NCBI RefSeq assembly: GCF_014898815.1
Contig: NW_026515477.1
Span: 682,001-746,000, forward strand
Source: Panonychus citri
Lineage: Eukaryota > Arthropoda > Arachnida > Trombidiformes > Tetranychidae
Direction of reading: 5' to 3'
Length of the DNA: 64,000 nt
Below are positions 20,876 to 32,892 of the stretch, one piece after another. The notes under the pieces are model-generated. The model saw nothing but the letters and a program-made list of their open reading frames with translations, did no database searches and was not told the origin of the DNA. How positions within the stretch are numbered: position 1 is the first letter of the stretch; each line of letters opens with the position of its first letter. The translations under genes and the position numbers were made by a program.

Positions 20876-21386
20876 ATGAATCAGTGTTAATAAGTGCTAA
20901 TTCCCCTCCTCTCTCAATCTACTGCCATGACAATACCTTAGTTTAAATACCTCCGGATAAACAGTTCCTTCAAAATCAGCTTAGATAAAATAAAAAAAAA
21001 ACTTCTTTGTATTTAGTAGCCTCAAAAACTGTACCAAAAACCCGTGTAACATACTGCCATGTGATCATAGTATCGCTTAATAACAATCAACTCGTAGAAC
21101 AAGAAAAAAAAATCGTTTCAAATTTATTATTCGGTTATTTATCGTCAACGAAACAAAATCCATTGTTGATTTGCTTCATCTCGATGCTTGGCAAGTCTCC
21201 ACATCGATATATCGATACAAGAGTTTCTCGAAATGATGATAACATACTGAGTCTATCTGATAGTCTCAGTATGTTTATTTGTTAGTGCTGGTTGTTTGTA
21301 TCTTCCTTAAATGTTGAACATTTTTTGCAATCATTTTCCATATTTTGATTTATTTTACAATCAATTTGCTAGTGATCTTATTGACA
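20876..21386. other. 3' UTR of the cuticle-like gene and 5' region of the PKC gene
   Basis: It contains a palindrome ATCGATATATCGAT (21203-21216) that includes TATCGATA (21210-21217), identical to the DRE/DREF core promoter element of flies. It also has a compact hairpin at 21243-21273 whose arms pair except for one T/T. Confidence 0.4.
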
Positions 21387-24300
21387 ATGCCAGGATTTAC
21401 GGGTACTCTCAAGTTGACCATAATTGAAGCGATCGAGTTAAAGCCAACCGAATATTCAACCAGACATGGAAATGTTGTTTCTAAATCATTGGATCCTTAT
21501 GTTTCAATTGATGTTGATGATATTCATATTGATCGTACATCAACTAAGCAGAAAAATTTTCACCCAATTTGGAATGAAAATTTCTGTACAGAGGTTCATA
21601 ATGCTCAGAGTTTGTTGTTAACCGTTTTTCATGATGCTGCTATTCCTCCAGATGATTTTGTTGCTAATTGTTCAATCATAATTGATGATATACTTAATGA
21701 TGGAAGGAATAAAGATACAAATGATTTCTGGGTAAGTAGATTTCAATTTGTTTCTCTTTGCATTTTAGAACATAAAAAAAAAATAAACAAAGACAACATT
21801 TTCTTTGCTCTTTTCATTTTCTGGTAAAATTGCTCCACAAGAATCAAATTAAATCTAATCAATTGTAGTGATGATCGTATTATCTTTAATATGGTGTATT
21901 TGGTGAATCTCTTTGCCTTTGCATTAATCTCCGAGAGCTTTGGATTTACTGATTGTTAATTTGCTTCTTTTTTGTTTCTGTTCAGGGAAAAAAAAGGTAA
22001 ATGAATTTTTGTGATGCTGAGAAAGAGAAAGAGAGATAGAGATAGAGAGAGAGAGAATAGAAAGAAAGAGAAAGGGTTTTTAGCGGAAAGAAATTCATTG
22101 AGCCTGGGAAGGTTTGGCCCGAGACTTGACCTATTTTTGAGGAATAAGTAGGTCAGATGATGTAAGCTGATCGATAAAATCTGGGTAAAATCATTTTCGA
22201 CTTACAGATATTCACTGATAGAATGGGTTCTATTTAGATGTTGACATACACCTTGGCTCCTTCATCCTTCGTCCTCATCTTCATCATCATCCTCATCCTT
22301 CGTCCTCATCATGTCCTAGTCTATTTTCATCTTTTCCATGTTCAATCTCCTCAATCCAATCCAATCCTGCATTCGAAACCCACACAACTCACCTGATGAA
22401 AATTGTATTTGTTTATTTATTTTCTTCTTCTTCTTCTTCCTCTTCCTCTTTTCATATATTTCGTTCATCGAAATGTAAAATCTTTCATTCATTACAAATT
22501 TAATAACTGGGCACAATTAAATTACAAACATCACTCGATTGATTGTAACCTTACAATTTAACTTGAAATCTTTTCAATGTTTTCATCTTTCATCATCAAT
22601 TACAAATAATAAATGTTGCGCTTTTACTTGAACAGCTTCCTGAAAATGTCTTCATTTAAATATATGTACAGTTATAATATCCTAGACATGAATATGATAA
22701 ATAGTAAATATAAATAGTTAATCATCTTACAGCTCTTACGATTTACTCAGTCTCTTCCTGAATAACTGTAAATTTTCATGAATTACCAACGGTACAGATA
22801 ATAACATGATTATGGTTTTAAAAAGCTTGGTTCCTGATTGATTTAATTGCTAATAAATAGCCAATTGTATAGATTAAATTAGCTTGGTTTCACTTGAATT
22901 ATTACCATAACTATCAAAACCTTTTTTTTTACAATAGTTTAACTGTACCATTGAATTAGAGTTAATCATCATCACAATTTAAACTGAAAATAACAAGAGT
23001 CTTATTGTTGAATTTTCATAATTGTGATATTTTCAGTGTTTTCAGCTTAATAAGATTTTCCCTTGGCGAACAAATCAAAATGTTATCTAATTTATTGATT
23101 GTGTTTTCTGTGCTAATTTATTTCAATCAATTGAAATTATCTCATGAAACTATTGATACCAATAATAATTATAAACTTCCAACTCATGATGAGTTAGATT
23201 TCAATATTCCTCCAGGTAATCCTAAAGATTATCCATGTATCTCATTTGCTCATTCATCTGCTAATCAGTGTTTTAATTCAGTTGGTGAAAATTGGTTTTC
23301 TCTGGAAAATAATGAGAAAAATTATTGTTGTTTTCTTCTTAATTACCTTAATTGTCTTACATCTAAATGTTCATCTGACGATTACGATAAAGAGAAACGA
23401 TTATTCACTCGAATGAGGCAAAATTGGTTAACTGATAAATGCCCTAATTATTATCACTTGCATGATTGTTCAATATCAAAATGGATAATAATCTCAATTG
23501 TTTTGACCTTTATCATAATTATCTTGACAATTTCCTATCTAATTACATTGTTTTACCTTCGAAATCGACGAAAAAAAGTTTATGTCCAAAAACCTGTTGA
23601 ATCAAAGTCAATCAATTGCTAATCAATACATAATCAAAGAAAATGCTGGTTCATTTGTTGATTGTAATTAGACAATTTTTCCATCTTCAATCAATTGTCA
23701 ATCTTAATAAAATAAATTGTCCTTCTTTAAATTGTAACTGTAAATTTTGAATCCATTTTAAAATCATCTCGGTCAGTTGAGAATCCAAATCAAATCTATC
23801 AACAACTTTTACCATTTAAAACTAATCACAACCATTTAAATTGTTGATTTTGTGTTTACTTTAGTCTATTAATAATCACTTTCACTCTTAATGATGTATT
23901 ACAATTTGGATTGTTATCAATCAGAATCAGTTTAATATTCACAGAAATTAAATATTCGACTTATGTTTTTATTTCTCATAAATGTTTTCTTTTCATATCT
24001 TAATCTTTATTTCATTAAGCAATAATCTCTTATCACCAAGGGAGCTTATCTCGTGTCTTAATCGTTAATTGTCTTACAATCAATTTAGATAAACATGATA
24101 TTGATTAAACATATAAAAGCCAAAACATTTTCTTATATTTAACCAGAAAAAAAGAGAAAAAATTGAGCAAAAGAAAAAAAAACAAGAGACTAAAGAATAA
24201 TATGAGAAAAGGAAAATTGAATTGATTGGAATTGAGATGAATTATCATTTGAATTATTGGTTATCATTATTATTTATATTATTCTTTTATGTGTATGATT

Positions 24301-26980
24301 TAGATTGATTTGGAACCGGAAGGGAAAATCCATGTTGCAATCGATCTTATTGATGCCAATAAAGATGGAAAAGTCGATAAAAAGCCCAAAGAGTTCAAAG
24401 AACGCGCTGGATTCAATCGCCGTCGAGGTGCAATGCGACGTCGAGTTCATCAAGTTAACGAACATAAATTTATGGCCACTTTTCATCCTCAGCCAACATT
24501 TTGTTCACATTGTCGTGAATTCATCTGGGGTATCGGTAAACAGGGTTACCAGTGTCAAGGTCAGTCTACGATTTTCACTTGCTCGAAACTTGACCATTCA
24601 CAACTTTCACATCATTCCAATTCTCTAGTCCAAATATCAAACACTTGATTACACTTCGAGTGACAATGATTGTTTTGATTTAATATTTTTCCATCGATAA
24701 TTAACTAATCATTTAACTTTTTTCTTCTTCTCTGCTCATCAGTTTGTACCTGTGTTGTTCATAAAAGATGCCACGAATTTGTAGTTACTAAATGTCCAGG
24801 TTCCAAAGATAAAAGTGCAGATGAGGTAAATAGAAAAGAGAATTGAATTGAGACCAACTATTATTCCTAATTGTTATTAATTTAATTGTTCAACTATTAT
24901 TTACAGTCATCTGAAAGTCGTTTTAATATAAATGTACCTCATCGGTTTGTTGTTCACAATTACAAGAGACCAACTTTCTGTGATCATTGTGGCTCAATGT
25001 TATATGGATTCTTCCGTCAAGGTCTTCAATGTGAAGGTAACTTTGTGTGTTCACTTTTAAATTGATTGAACTTAATTCTCAAATTAATGTTAATTAATGT
25101 GTTCATTTGTCACTATTATCATTGTTTAGCATGTAGTATGAATGTACACAAAAGATGTCACAAGAATGTTGCCAACAATTGCGGAATTAATCCCAAACAA
25201 TTAGCCGAAACTCTGAGTGCTATGGGAATTTCTGGAGATAAATTAAATCGTAGGAAAAAGAAACCATTCATTGGCGATTCAACGAAATGTGGCCAATCTA
25301 CAATCTCTGAGCGTTCCAATACATCACCATTACCTTGTGCTGCTGATTTTGGAGAACGAGGTCTTTTATTAGGTGACTTATCATCTTCTGATATGATGGT
25401 TGGTCGTTTATCATTCAAGGATATGCCGTCCACTAGTAGAGATCATAGTAGTAGAAATCTAAGAGATAGAAATCTTCAGACTATCATTGATAGGACGATA
25501 ATGGAACTTGGTGAAAAGGATAAGCGTCCAAGGAAATATGGACTAGATGATTTCAAGTTCATCAAAGTTCTGGGAAAGGGAAGCTTTGGAAAGGTAAATT
25601 CATTTGAAGTTCATCTTGACAAGTTTCATGGTCGAAAAACTTTTTTTTTATTCTTTTTTTTTCTTTCGTTTGATTTTTCTATCGAAATGATTTTATTAGG
25701 TGATGCTCGCTGAATTCAGAGATACAGAAGAAGTTTATGCGGTCAAAGTTCTGAAGAAAGATGTTATTCTACAAGATGATGATGTCGATTGTACGATGAC
25801 AGAGAAAAGGATTCTTACTCTTTCAGCGAAACACCCGTTTCTTACTGCCCTACATTCTTGCTTCCAAACTGAGGTAAATTCTGATGATTTATGATTTATG
25901 ATTATTCTTTGCTAATTTTGTTTGGTTGTTTTGGTTTTTCGGTAATAGGATCGATTATTTTTTGTTATGGAATATGTTAACGGAGGTGACCTTATGTTTC
26001 AAATCCAAAGAGCCCGAAAATTTGATGAAGCAAGAGCTCGATTCTATGCAGCCGAAGTTACTTTGGCTCTTATGTTTCTTCATAGTCATGGAGTTATTTA
26101 CAGGTAAATCAATGGTTTTTTTCGTTGTCGATTCGCAATTTTGATCATTTTCATGGTTATTTCATCTTCTTACAGGGACTTGAAACTTGATAACATTCTT
26201 TTGGACTGTGAAGGTCATTGTAAAATTGCCGATTTTGGTATGTGCAAAGAGGGTATTCGAGAAAATGTAACAACAACTACTTTCTGTGGGACACCGGACT
26301 ATATTGCACCTGAGATTTTACAAGAACTTGATTATGGTCCGTCAGTCGATTGGTGGGCTCTTGGTGTGTTAATGTACGAAATGATGGCCGGACAACCGCC
26401 TTTCGAAGCTGATAATGAAGAAGATCTTTTCGATTCGATTTTACGAGACGAGGTTTTATATCCAGTTTGGCTCAGCAAAGAAGCTGTTTCAGTTCTCAAA
26501 GGAGTAAGAATACATTTCCATCAATTAATAACAACTAATTACTAATTTCGTTCTCAATATTCCTTCTCATTAACAGTTTATGACGAAAGAACCGTCGAAA
26601 AGACTTGGATGTGTTGCTAGTAAAGGTGAAGAAAACGCTATTCTTATTCATCCATTTTTCAAAGAAATCGATTGGATCGCATTGGAAGCGAGAAAAGTGA
26701 AACCACCATTTAAACCTAAAATCGTAAGTCAAATTAGTCGAAACTTTGACCTTGAAAAAATTTCTAATCACTTTTCGTTTATTATTCTTTTTTCCTTACT
26801 TAGAAAACAAAACGAGATGTGAACAATTTTGATCAAGATTTTACCAAAGAAGAGCCCGTTTTAACTCCCGTTAATATCGAAGTCCTCAGAACGATAAACC
26901 AAGAAGAGTTCAAAGGATTTTCATTTGTCAATATTGATTTTAATCCAAATCGTTTTACCTCCGATGCTCCACCATCATAA
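21387..26980 (+). CDS. PRKCE: Novel-type protein kinase C, epsilon class (fly Pkc98E type)
   Basis: Ten coding exons join without frame errors to 752 residues: 21387-21731, 24304-24559, 24743-24825, 24907-25036, 25130-25593, 25700-25873, 25949-26103, 26176-26503, 26577-26723, 26804-26980. Domain order is an N-terminal novel-type C2 (LKLTIIEAIELKPTE, DDFVANCSI), a pseudosubstrate (RRRGAMRRR, Ala at the phospho-site), two C1 diacylglycerol-binding fingers (from HKFMATF and from HRFVVHNY), and the kinase domain. Kinase landmarks are GKGSFGK, VAVK-type Lys in YAVKVLKK, YRDLKLDN, ADFGMCKEG and activation loop TTFCGTPDY. The tail has a turn motif (LTPV) and hydrophobic motif FKGFSF. It is a diacylglycerol-dependent, calcium-independent Ser/Thr kinase. 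The first coding intron is 2.6 kb and hosts another gene. Confidence 0.95.
21732..24303 (+). other. First coding intron of the PKC gene
   Basis: Donor GTAAGT and acceptor GATTTAG. It holds GA-rich DNA (about 22015-22075), CT-rich stretches (about 22255-22310 and 22425-22450) and the nested membrane-protein gene. No repeats with transposon features seen. Confidence 0.7.
23080..23622 (+). CDS. Cysteine-containing single-pass membrane protein nested in a PKC intron
   Basis: Intronless ORF of 180 residues starting at the ATG at 23080. It has a signal peptide (MLSNLLIVFSVLIYF) and an ectodomain of about 130 residues with about 11 Cys (including CISF, CF, CCFLL, CLTSKC, KCP, HDC). One transmembrane helix (IIISIVLTFIIIILTISYLI) precedes a short basic tail (RNRRKKVY), so type I topology is expected. 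It lies on the same strand as PKC, wholly within the intron between the C2 and pseudosubstrate exons. I do not recognise the family. The open frame, signal peptide and stop-transfer charge pattern support a real gene. Confidence 0.65.
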   Translation: MLSNLLIVFSVLIYFNQLKLSHETIDTNNNYKLPTHDELDFNIPPGNPKDYPCISFAHSSANQCFNSVGENWFSLENNEKNYCCFLLNYLNCLTSKCSSDDYDKEKRLFTRMRQNWLTDKCPNYYHLHDCSISKWIIISIVLTFIIIILTISYLITLFYLRNRRKKVYVQKPVESKSINC

Positions 26981-27480
26981 CGAATCTTAATTATTAGACA
27001 TCTCAAGGGTCTCAACCACTTAATCAACCAGCCAATTTATTGATACATACTCAAAATTGAACATTTCATTTCATTTATCGAAAGAACAATTCGAACAAAT
27101 CATAAAATTATATAAATACATACAAAGACATCACCAAGATGTAATATATAAAACAGACCTTTGTATTATAAATGCAATATAGCGACATCACTCATCATGA
27201 TAACCATTCTAATCATCATCTTCATCACCTCCGATCATCAATGTTCATCTTATTATCATCTGAACCAATAATTTATGAGAAAAGAAAACAACTCATCAAA
27301 AGCTCATTTCGTTGTCGATAGCAAACCAAAAATTTGAAGTAGCTCATCGATTGCACGTTCGTCCTCATCCGATATGTTTTTTTGTTGTTTTTCTTTTGGG
27401 AAGGGGAAAAACGAGGGACAAACTTTGGCCCATAACCACCAATCAAGATCAAATCAAGAAGAAAAAAAAAATAAAGAAAA
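26981..27480. other. 3' UTR and intergenic DNA after PKC
   Basis: AT-rich, no credible ORF. ATC-rich at 27188-27262. Confidence 0.4.
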
Positions 27481-27509
27481 TGTATTCTCAGAATCAATTA
27501 ACTTGGAAT

Positions 27510-27910
27510 TGGAAATTTACTTGTCAACCTTTTCACCCAAAGACAATTTAGTTGATTTTTACTTTAACCAGTATTTTTTAGGCGTCAATGCAGGTAAATT
27601 GTTGTAAATCTTTTTTTCGTTTATAAACCAATAGAGATGATATTTTATCCTTTGTTTTTGATTAATTTGTTTTCTTTTCTTCTTTCCACAATTTAGATGA
27701 GTTTTCACACTTGAAGATGAAAAAAGAAATAATCAAAATTGAAACTACCTGTTGAACCAATTGATTGTCGATATTTTTGCAAATCTTGCAGAATAATATT
27801 TCCCACCAACAATTAATAGATGAACTGGCGACATCACTAATGTAAAACAATTAGTCAGTAGTTTTGTAAATTGTGATTGATCACCAAGTTTATTAAAAAT
27901 CTAATTACAA
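27510..27910 (+). pseudogene. Internally deleted pseudo-copy of the mS27 gene
   Basis: It matches the neighbouring MRPS27 gene in pieces and in order: the end of exon 1 with its donor (GTCAATGCAGGTAAATTG, about 27583-27600 versus 28227-28244), intron 1 with its acceptor, the start of exon 2 (TTGATTGTCGATATTTTTGC versus the functional copy near 28375), then directly the end of exon 2 (AATATTTCCCACCAACAATT versus 29467-29486) and the 3' flank. About 1.1 kb of exon 2 is missing. Because the intron is kept, the copy arose by DNA duplication, not from mRNA. Confidence 0.8.
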
Positions 27911-27952
27911 CAAAAAACAATTTCAATTTGCTTTCAAATGATTTACTTTCCT

Positions 27953-28004
27953 CAGCGACATCTGTTGGATTCATTTACTTTTAGTCTTTTCCGTTGCCAT
28001 GGTT
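27953..28004. promoter_or_regulatory. Promoter motifs of the mS27 gene
   Basis: A CTCF-core-like site (CCAACAGATGTCGCTG on the minus strand, 27953-27968, one key G changed to T) and an RFX X-box-like word (GTTGCCATGGTTAC, from 27993) lie within 135 bases of the ATG at 28087. Confidence 0.35.
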
Positions 28005-28086
28005 ACATTATAGTAAACAAAATTGAGTTAATGTTTGGTAAACAAATGTGGTGATCGAGTTGATTTTGCTAATTAATCGGGTTACT

Positions 28087-29499
28087 ATGTTTGCTTTAGG
28101 GCTTCGAAGATCATGTTTACAATTAAGAGGATTAACTAATCAATCCTTTTCTAGAACAATCCTCTCATCTGAATATTTTTGTCAACAAGAATGGGACAAA
28201 AGATTACAAGAACCAGTGTTTTCTGGTGTCAATGCAGGTAAATTGTTTATTTTATTTTTCTTTAATTTACTTTTTGGTTAATTGTGATTCTTATTTGTCT
28301 CCTTCTTTTATTTTTACAGATGAATTTTTCTTTCAAATGAAAGAGAGAATTAAAATAAAGTTACCAATCGAACCGATTGATGTTGATATTTTCGCAAATG
28401 TTACTAGTAATCAAAATTTGGAGGAATGTGTTTACTTTTTAACTTTACTACGGGAAAATAAACGAACGGCATTTACCTTGGATTCCACTCATCATGCCGT
28501 TTGTCGAGCATTTCTTCAAGCTGGTTCTGCCGATAAGTTGGTTCCTATCTTACAGAATCCATTGAAATATGGAGTTTTTCCTGATAATTTTTCTTTCAAC
28601 ATGATCCTTGATCACTTTTTAGAGAAATCAGATTTCTCAAATGCAACCAAAGTCGCAAATCTTTATATGTTACAAGAAGATTATTCACCATTAACTAATA
28701 TTCTCGCACTGAATGCTGTTTATGGCTGTTTGATGGATCCCGTGCAAAAGGAATCTTTGTGTGCTGTTGATAAAAATTCAGAGAGTCAAGAAGATACCCA
28801 AAAATCTAATGAAGATGACGAAGTACAATATGTACGAGTTCCGTATGTCAGAAATGCTCATTTCGATGATCATTTTGACATTAAAGATCCTCTTGTTTTA
28901 TCTGGTAAAACACTCTACATGATTGGAATGAAATACGATGGAATAATTGGAAGAACATCTCAGTTGATTGGATTAGCATTTTGGAAAAGTGGAATTTAGC
29001 TGAAGAGTTAATAAAAAAACTCGCTACTTCAAATTCATCCGATGGACAAATTGCAACTGGTGCTCTCGAATTAATAACTAGTTCAGTCGAACCAGTGATC
29101 GAAACTGATGAAGAAGCAAAATCTTTTCTTGAGAAACTAAAAAGTAATGAGAAATTGATGTCAGGGGAGCACATTCACAGTTTAGTCAAGAAAGAACTTA
29201 ATCTCATACCAGAACTTGAGGCCAAAGATTGTTCCGATATGAAATCTGTATTTAGTCAATGGTCCATTGATAGAGCGAACGCAATCAAGGAACAAATGGA
29301 AAAGTATTTGCGAGAAGAGAAAATCAAAGAAATCAAGAGCCTGAGGCAAGAATTGGAACTAAAGGAAAGAAAATTGAACTTTTTCGATAACTTCAACAAG
29401 ATAGAAATGGAATATACCGAAGCCCAAAAGAAATTAGAAGAACTAAAAGCATCCGAAGCCGAGGAAGAATATTTCCCACCGACAATTAATAGACGATAG
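28087..29499 (+). CDS. MRPS27: Mitochondrial ribosomal protein mS27
   Basis: Exons 28087-28237 and 28320-29499. The N-terminus looks like a mitochondrial import sequence (MFALGLRRSCLQLRG). The body fits MRPS27, a PPR-like helical-repeat protein of the small mitoribosomal subunit: YGVFPDNFSFNMILDHFLEK corresponds to the YGIFPDNFTFN region, followed by ALNAVYGCLMDP and, near the C-terminus, a long charged coiled region (REEKIKEIKSLRQELELKE). One T is missing in a T-run near 28978: the frame breaks between GLAF and EKWNLAEEL, giving a false stop at 28997, but both sides are conserved. The true product is about 443 residues. A truncated copy lies just upstream. Confidence 0.85.
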
Positions 29500-29734
29500 A
29501 AAATTAAGTGTCATCAACAGGTAGTTTTGTAAATCGATCATGTTTATTAAGAAAATAAATCTAATTGAAACTAAATGTTTGGTCTGAGCAATAAATCTGT
29601 TTATTAGCGATTAAAATTGTGACTTTAGTGAATCAAAAAATCGATGAAAATTTTACAAATAAAAAAATGAGAATGAAAAAATTTGGAATCGGAATTGATT
29701 GGGATGAATGAGAGAGGAAGATGATGATCTTTGA

Positions 29735-32128
29735 TCACCATTTACATAAAACTTCATGAGGAATTGATTCAGTTTTCAAATCGTCGTAAACTTGATATAA
29801 AACAAGAAGGAACATGATAAAACCTGTGATGATGAGAATGATGGAAAAAAGGATGAAAAATATTCGTGTTCTTTTCGAGAATCGATCTTTCTCCTGCGAG
29901 CGATCGCAAGAAGACAAAGCGATGGGAAAATAAAAACATTCGCTGAAGCCAAAGATCCAAGAAGTTGGATCAAGATTCCAATGTTCGGTGTCAGAATCGC
30001 CGCAAAAAGGGACGAAATGCACCAAATCGTTGTGATGATGATCCTCCGTCGTTTCTCCCCTTTCATGAATTCGGCAGCAGATAATTGGAAAAATTCAGCA
30101 TAAAGACCATCTAAAGCTCCTCTGAAAATAAGAAGATCGAAAAAAATAACAGATTAGATTATCGAACTGAAAAAAATCGAGATGAAATCTTATCCAACCT
30201 GCCGCACAAAATCATCGACGGATAAGTGGTCACCATTTTAACCACCAAAGCTAAAATTCCGATCATAACCACGGGATCTTTAGCACTGTACAAAGCCATA
30301 ATGTCGGGTGTCACATTGCTCCCAAAGGTGAGATAACCTGTTGTACCCGCTGCCGAACAAAGTAAAAAGAGAATGGCCAAAGACAAGATGGTCGCTTTGG
30401 TGAAATTGGTGATGTTTCTCTTAGCCATACAGGCATAAACTGGAACGGTGATTTCATGTGACTAGAACGAGAAAATCACAAGATTAACTGGTTGATTGAT
30501 AATAAGTTGATTAGTTCGTCAGATGATTTAACTTACCTGGTAGGCGAAACAGATAACGGGAAAAACAGCAACCATTGAGGTGAGTGAACTTGGCCTGAGA
30601 AAAGGTGAGATTGAGATGAAACAAAATCGACATCCAGATATTTAAATTTCTTACTTGGTTCTGATCGGTGGATTTGGAATATCTAATTTAAAGTATTCAT
30701 ATACATTTAAGAAGACCACATATAACATAGCGAATACACCTAATGTCCTGGAGAACAGAAATTTTGGAAAAGAAAAATTTTTCGATTAGAAAACGTGATG
30801 AAAATGACCAACCACTTGTTGGATTACTTACCCAGCATATCTAAGAAAATCAAGTCGTCGAAAGTAACACATCGGTAAAATGAGGAAAATCGTGGTCACT
30901 GAAATGGTGAATCGTCGATCAATGTACCAAACGCACTCAGTGAGATGCGAAGCGAAAACTGGAAGGAAAAACAAAATGTTCATCAAACCAAAAGTTACAC
31001 TTGTTGATTGAGCGATGACAACAAACCTCGATCATATTGATCACCGATTATGATTAGAAATGTAACACAAACACCATAACATGTTAAAAGAATCGAAATG
31101 GCCGATAATTGTTGAGCTTTTTTCCCACACAGAGATAAAAGGACATCGTGATAAGTGTCATCTTTGTTTATGTCCGAAGCGTAGACCAAGATAATCATTG
31201 TAGATGCAAGAATTGCCATCATAAACTAAACGAGGAGAATGAGGAAAACAAAAAGACCACAAGAGATTAATGGTTGACAATCAGAAGATGAAAATGTGAT
31301 TTACTTACAATTTGAATTGCAGTTGCGATTGTGACACCACCGAGTCGATCATAAGCTGCTGGGTAGTTCAAAACACCAGCACCAAGAGCACAATTAACCA
31401 ACAGAAAGGCAGCAACGGGCCAGGAAATGCCTTTTTTCATTTGCATTGTTAATCCAAAAGTGATGAGAGTATTTGATGATTAGAGACACAGAGGATTAGG
31501 ATTAAACAAAGAGATCAACAAAAAGTCACACAAGTTAAAAGGAGAGGGAGAGAGAGAAAATGACGAAAAGGGTTAACAGTAAATTCTATTTTCATCTTCT
31601 GTTTAGCTAATCGACAGTTTAGGAAAATGAGGTAACAAACAATCAACAGAATTTAATTAACTCACCACCAGCCACTGCTTCGGAAACTCCGAGATCTCGT
31701 AATCCATTTTCGTGGTTGGAACTTTTTCTCTCCAGCAAAGGTAGTCGTTCATTTTCTTCCTTGATTGTTGTCCATTCGACACAATTACTGGTGGAAAATT
31801 AAACACAACAACAATTAAAATTGATGAGATTCTATTGAATCATTAGTCTTGGTGATCATCGTGTTTACCATTTGTTTATTTTGATTGATCCAGTTTTCAG
31901 TTTATCGGAAACGTCGCTGGAAAGTGTTTGCCATGGGATGTAAGCAGGAAAATCGAGGCTTGAATTGTAACTTTCGTGAATGAATGAACTTGAATCTCGA
32001 CTTAATCGTATTCGAGTAGATCCACTATTGTAAGCGTAAGTTGATCCACCTCCGTATCTCGTTAAACTACCATGATTACTAAATCGTGAACTATCAAAGG
32101 TTTTCTCGAGCGTTGATTGTTGAAACAT
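29735..32128 (-). CDS. SLC38-family neutral amino acid transporter (SNAT7/8-like)
   Basis: Nine exons on the minus strand, with all junctions in phase: 32128-31869, 31787-31666, 31430-31309, 31225-31027, 30958-30832, 30747-30655, 30594-30537, 30461-30199, 30121-29735. Expected product is about 543 residues. A Ser-rich cytosolic N-terminus is followed by TM1 with LVNCALGAGVLNYP, the family signature, and by FAYQSHEITVPVYACMAKR, FTKATILSL, TTGYLTFGSNVTPD and TTYPSMILCGR. There are about 11 hydrophobic segments. Such carriers couple amino acid uptake to sodium at lysosomal or plasma membranes; substrate is not predictable. One base is missing in an A-run (plus strand T-run) near 29888: the frame moves between AIARRRK and DRFSKRTRIFF, after which a normal last TM follows. 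Confidence 0.85.
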
Positions 32129-32892
32129 CACGAATGTCGGTTGACACTTGAGAACAGGAAAATAAACAAAAGATGAGGTAAAATTAAAACAAGATGAGAA
32201 ATGGAAATGATCACATTAGGTTTTAATTTCTACAATCAATGGAAGACTAATTGTCAACTTGTTGCACGCTCTTAATTGATGATTTGAGGATCAACGACAC
32301 ACTCACCAATTGATAATAGAGGTGATGATTGAGAAGAAAAACAAAGAAGATGATTAATCAATTGTAGATTAGATTACAATTGGAGGGACAAAGTGATTAA
32401 CAATTCTCATTGGTTGAGATATGAAAATTAAACAAACCAAAAATTGTCCACGAGCATTTTGATTAAATCATTTGAGTGCATAAAAGACAATTGACAACAA
32501 ATTCGCGCAAATTTTGATGAATTTGATTATTTAATTATCTACTGAGAGAGAAATTGATTGCTAATTAATCCAAGGTGATTGAGGGTCAATGATTCACTAT
32601 AATCTAATTCACTTGTTGATTCTTGCTAATTGCTTGCTATGATAAACCGAAATGATTGTTGACTGCAAGTGGTTTAACTGTTGATAAAAGTTTTATTTTA
32701 ATTCATTTATTTGGTCAGTTTATTAATAACAAGGTCATGGATCATGGTCATGGTCATGGTGAAGGTCAAGAGGTTTACAGAATTCGAGTAAAGAAAATTG
32801 ATTACATGGTATATGATAAATTGATGGTGGATTAGGATGATTTTTGAGATTAACTTGATGATCAATGTGGTGATTGTGATGATTAAAGAAAA
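32129..32892. other. Intergenic DNA between the SLC38 and TPR genes
   Basis: Both genes are on the minus strand, so this is the SLC38 promoter and TPR-gene 3' region. It has AT-rich DNA with a GGTCAT repeat at about 32730-32765. No ORF. Confidence 0.35.

Noticed and set aside
21007..21285. 92-codon plus-strand ORF before PKC
   Set aside because: Lies in UTR/promoter sequence, no ATG with support, no motif.
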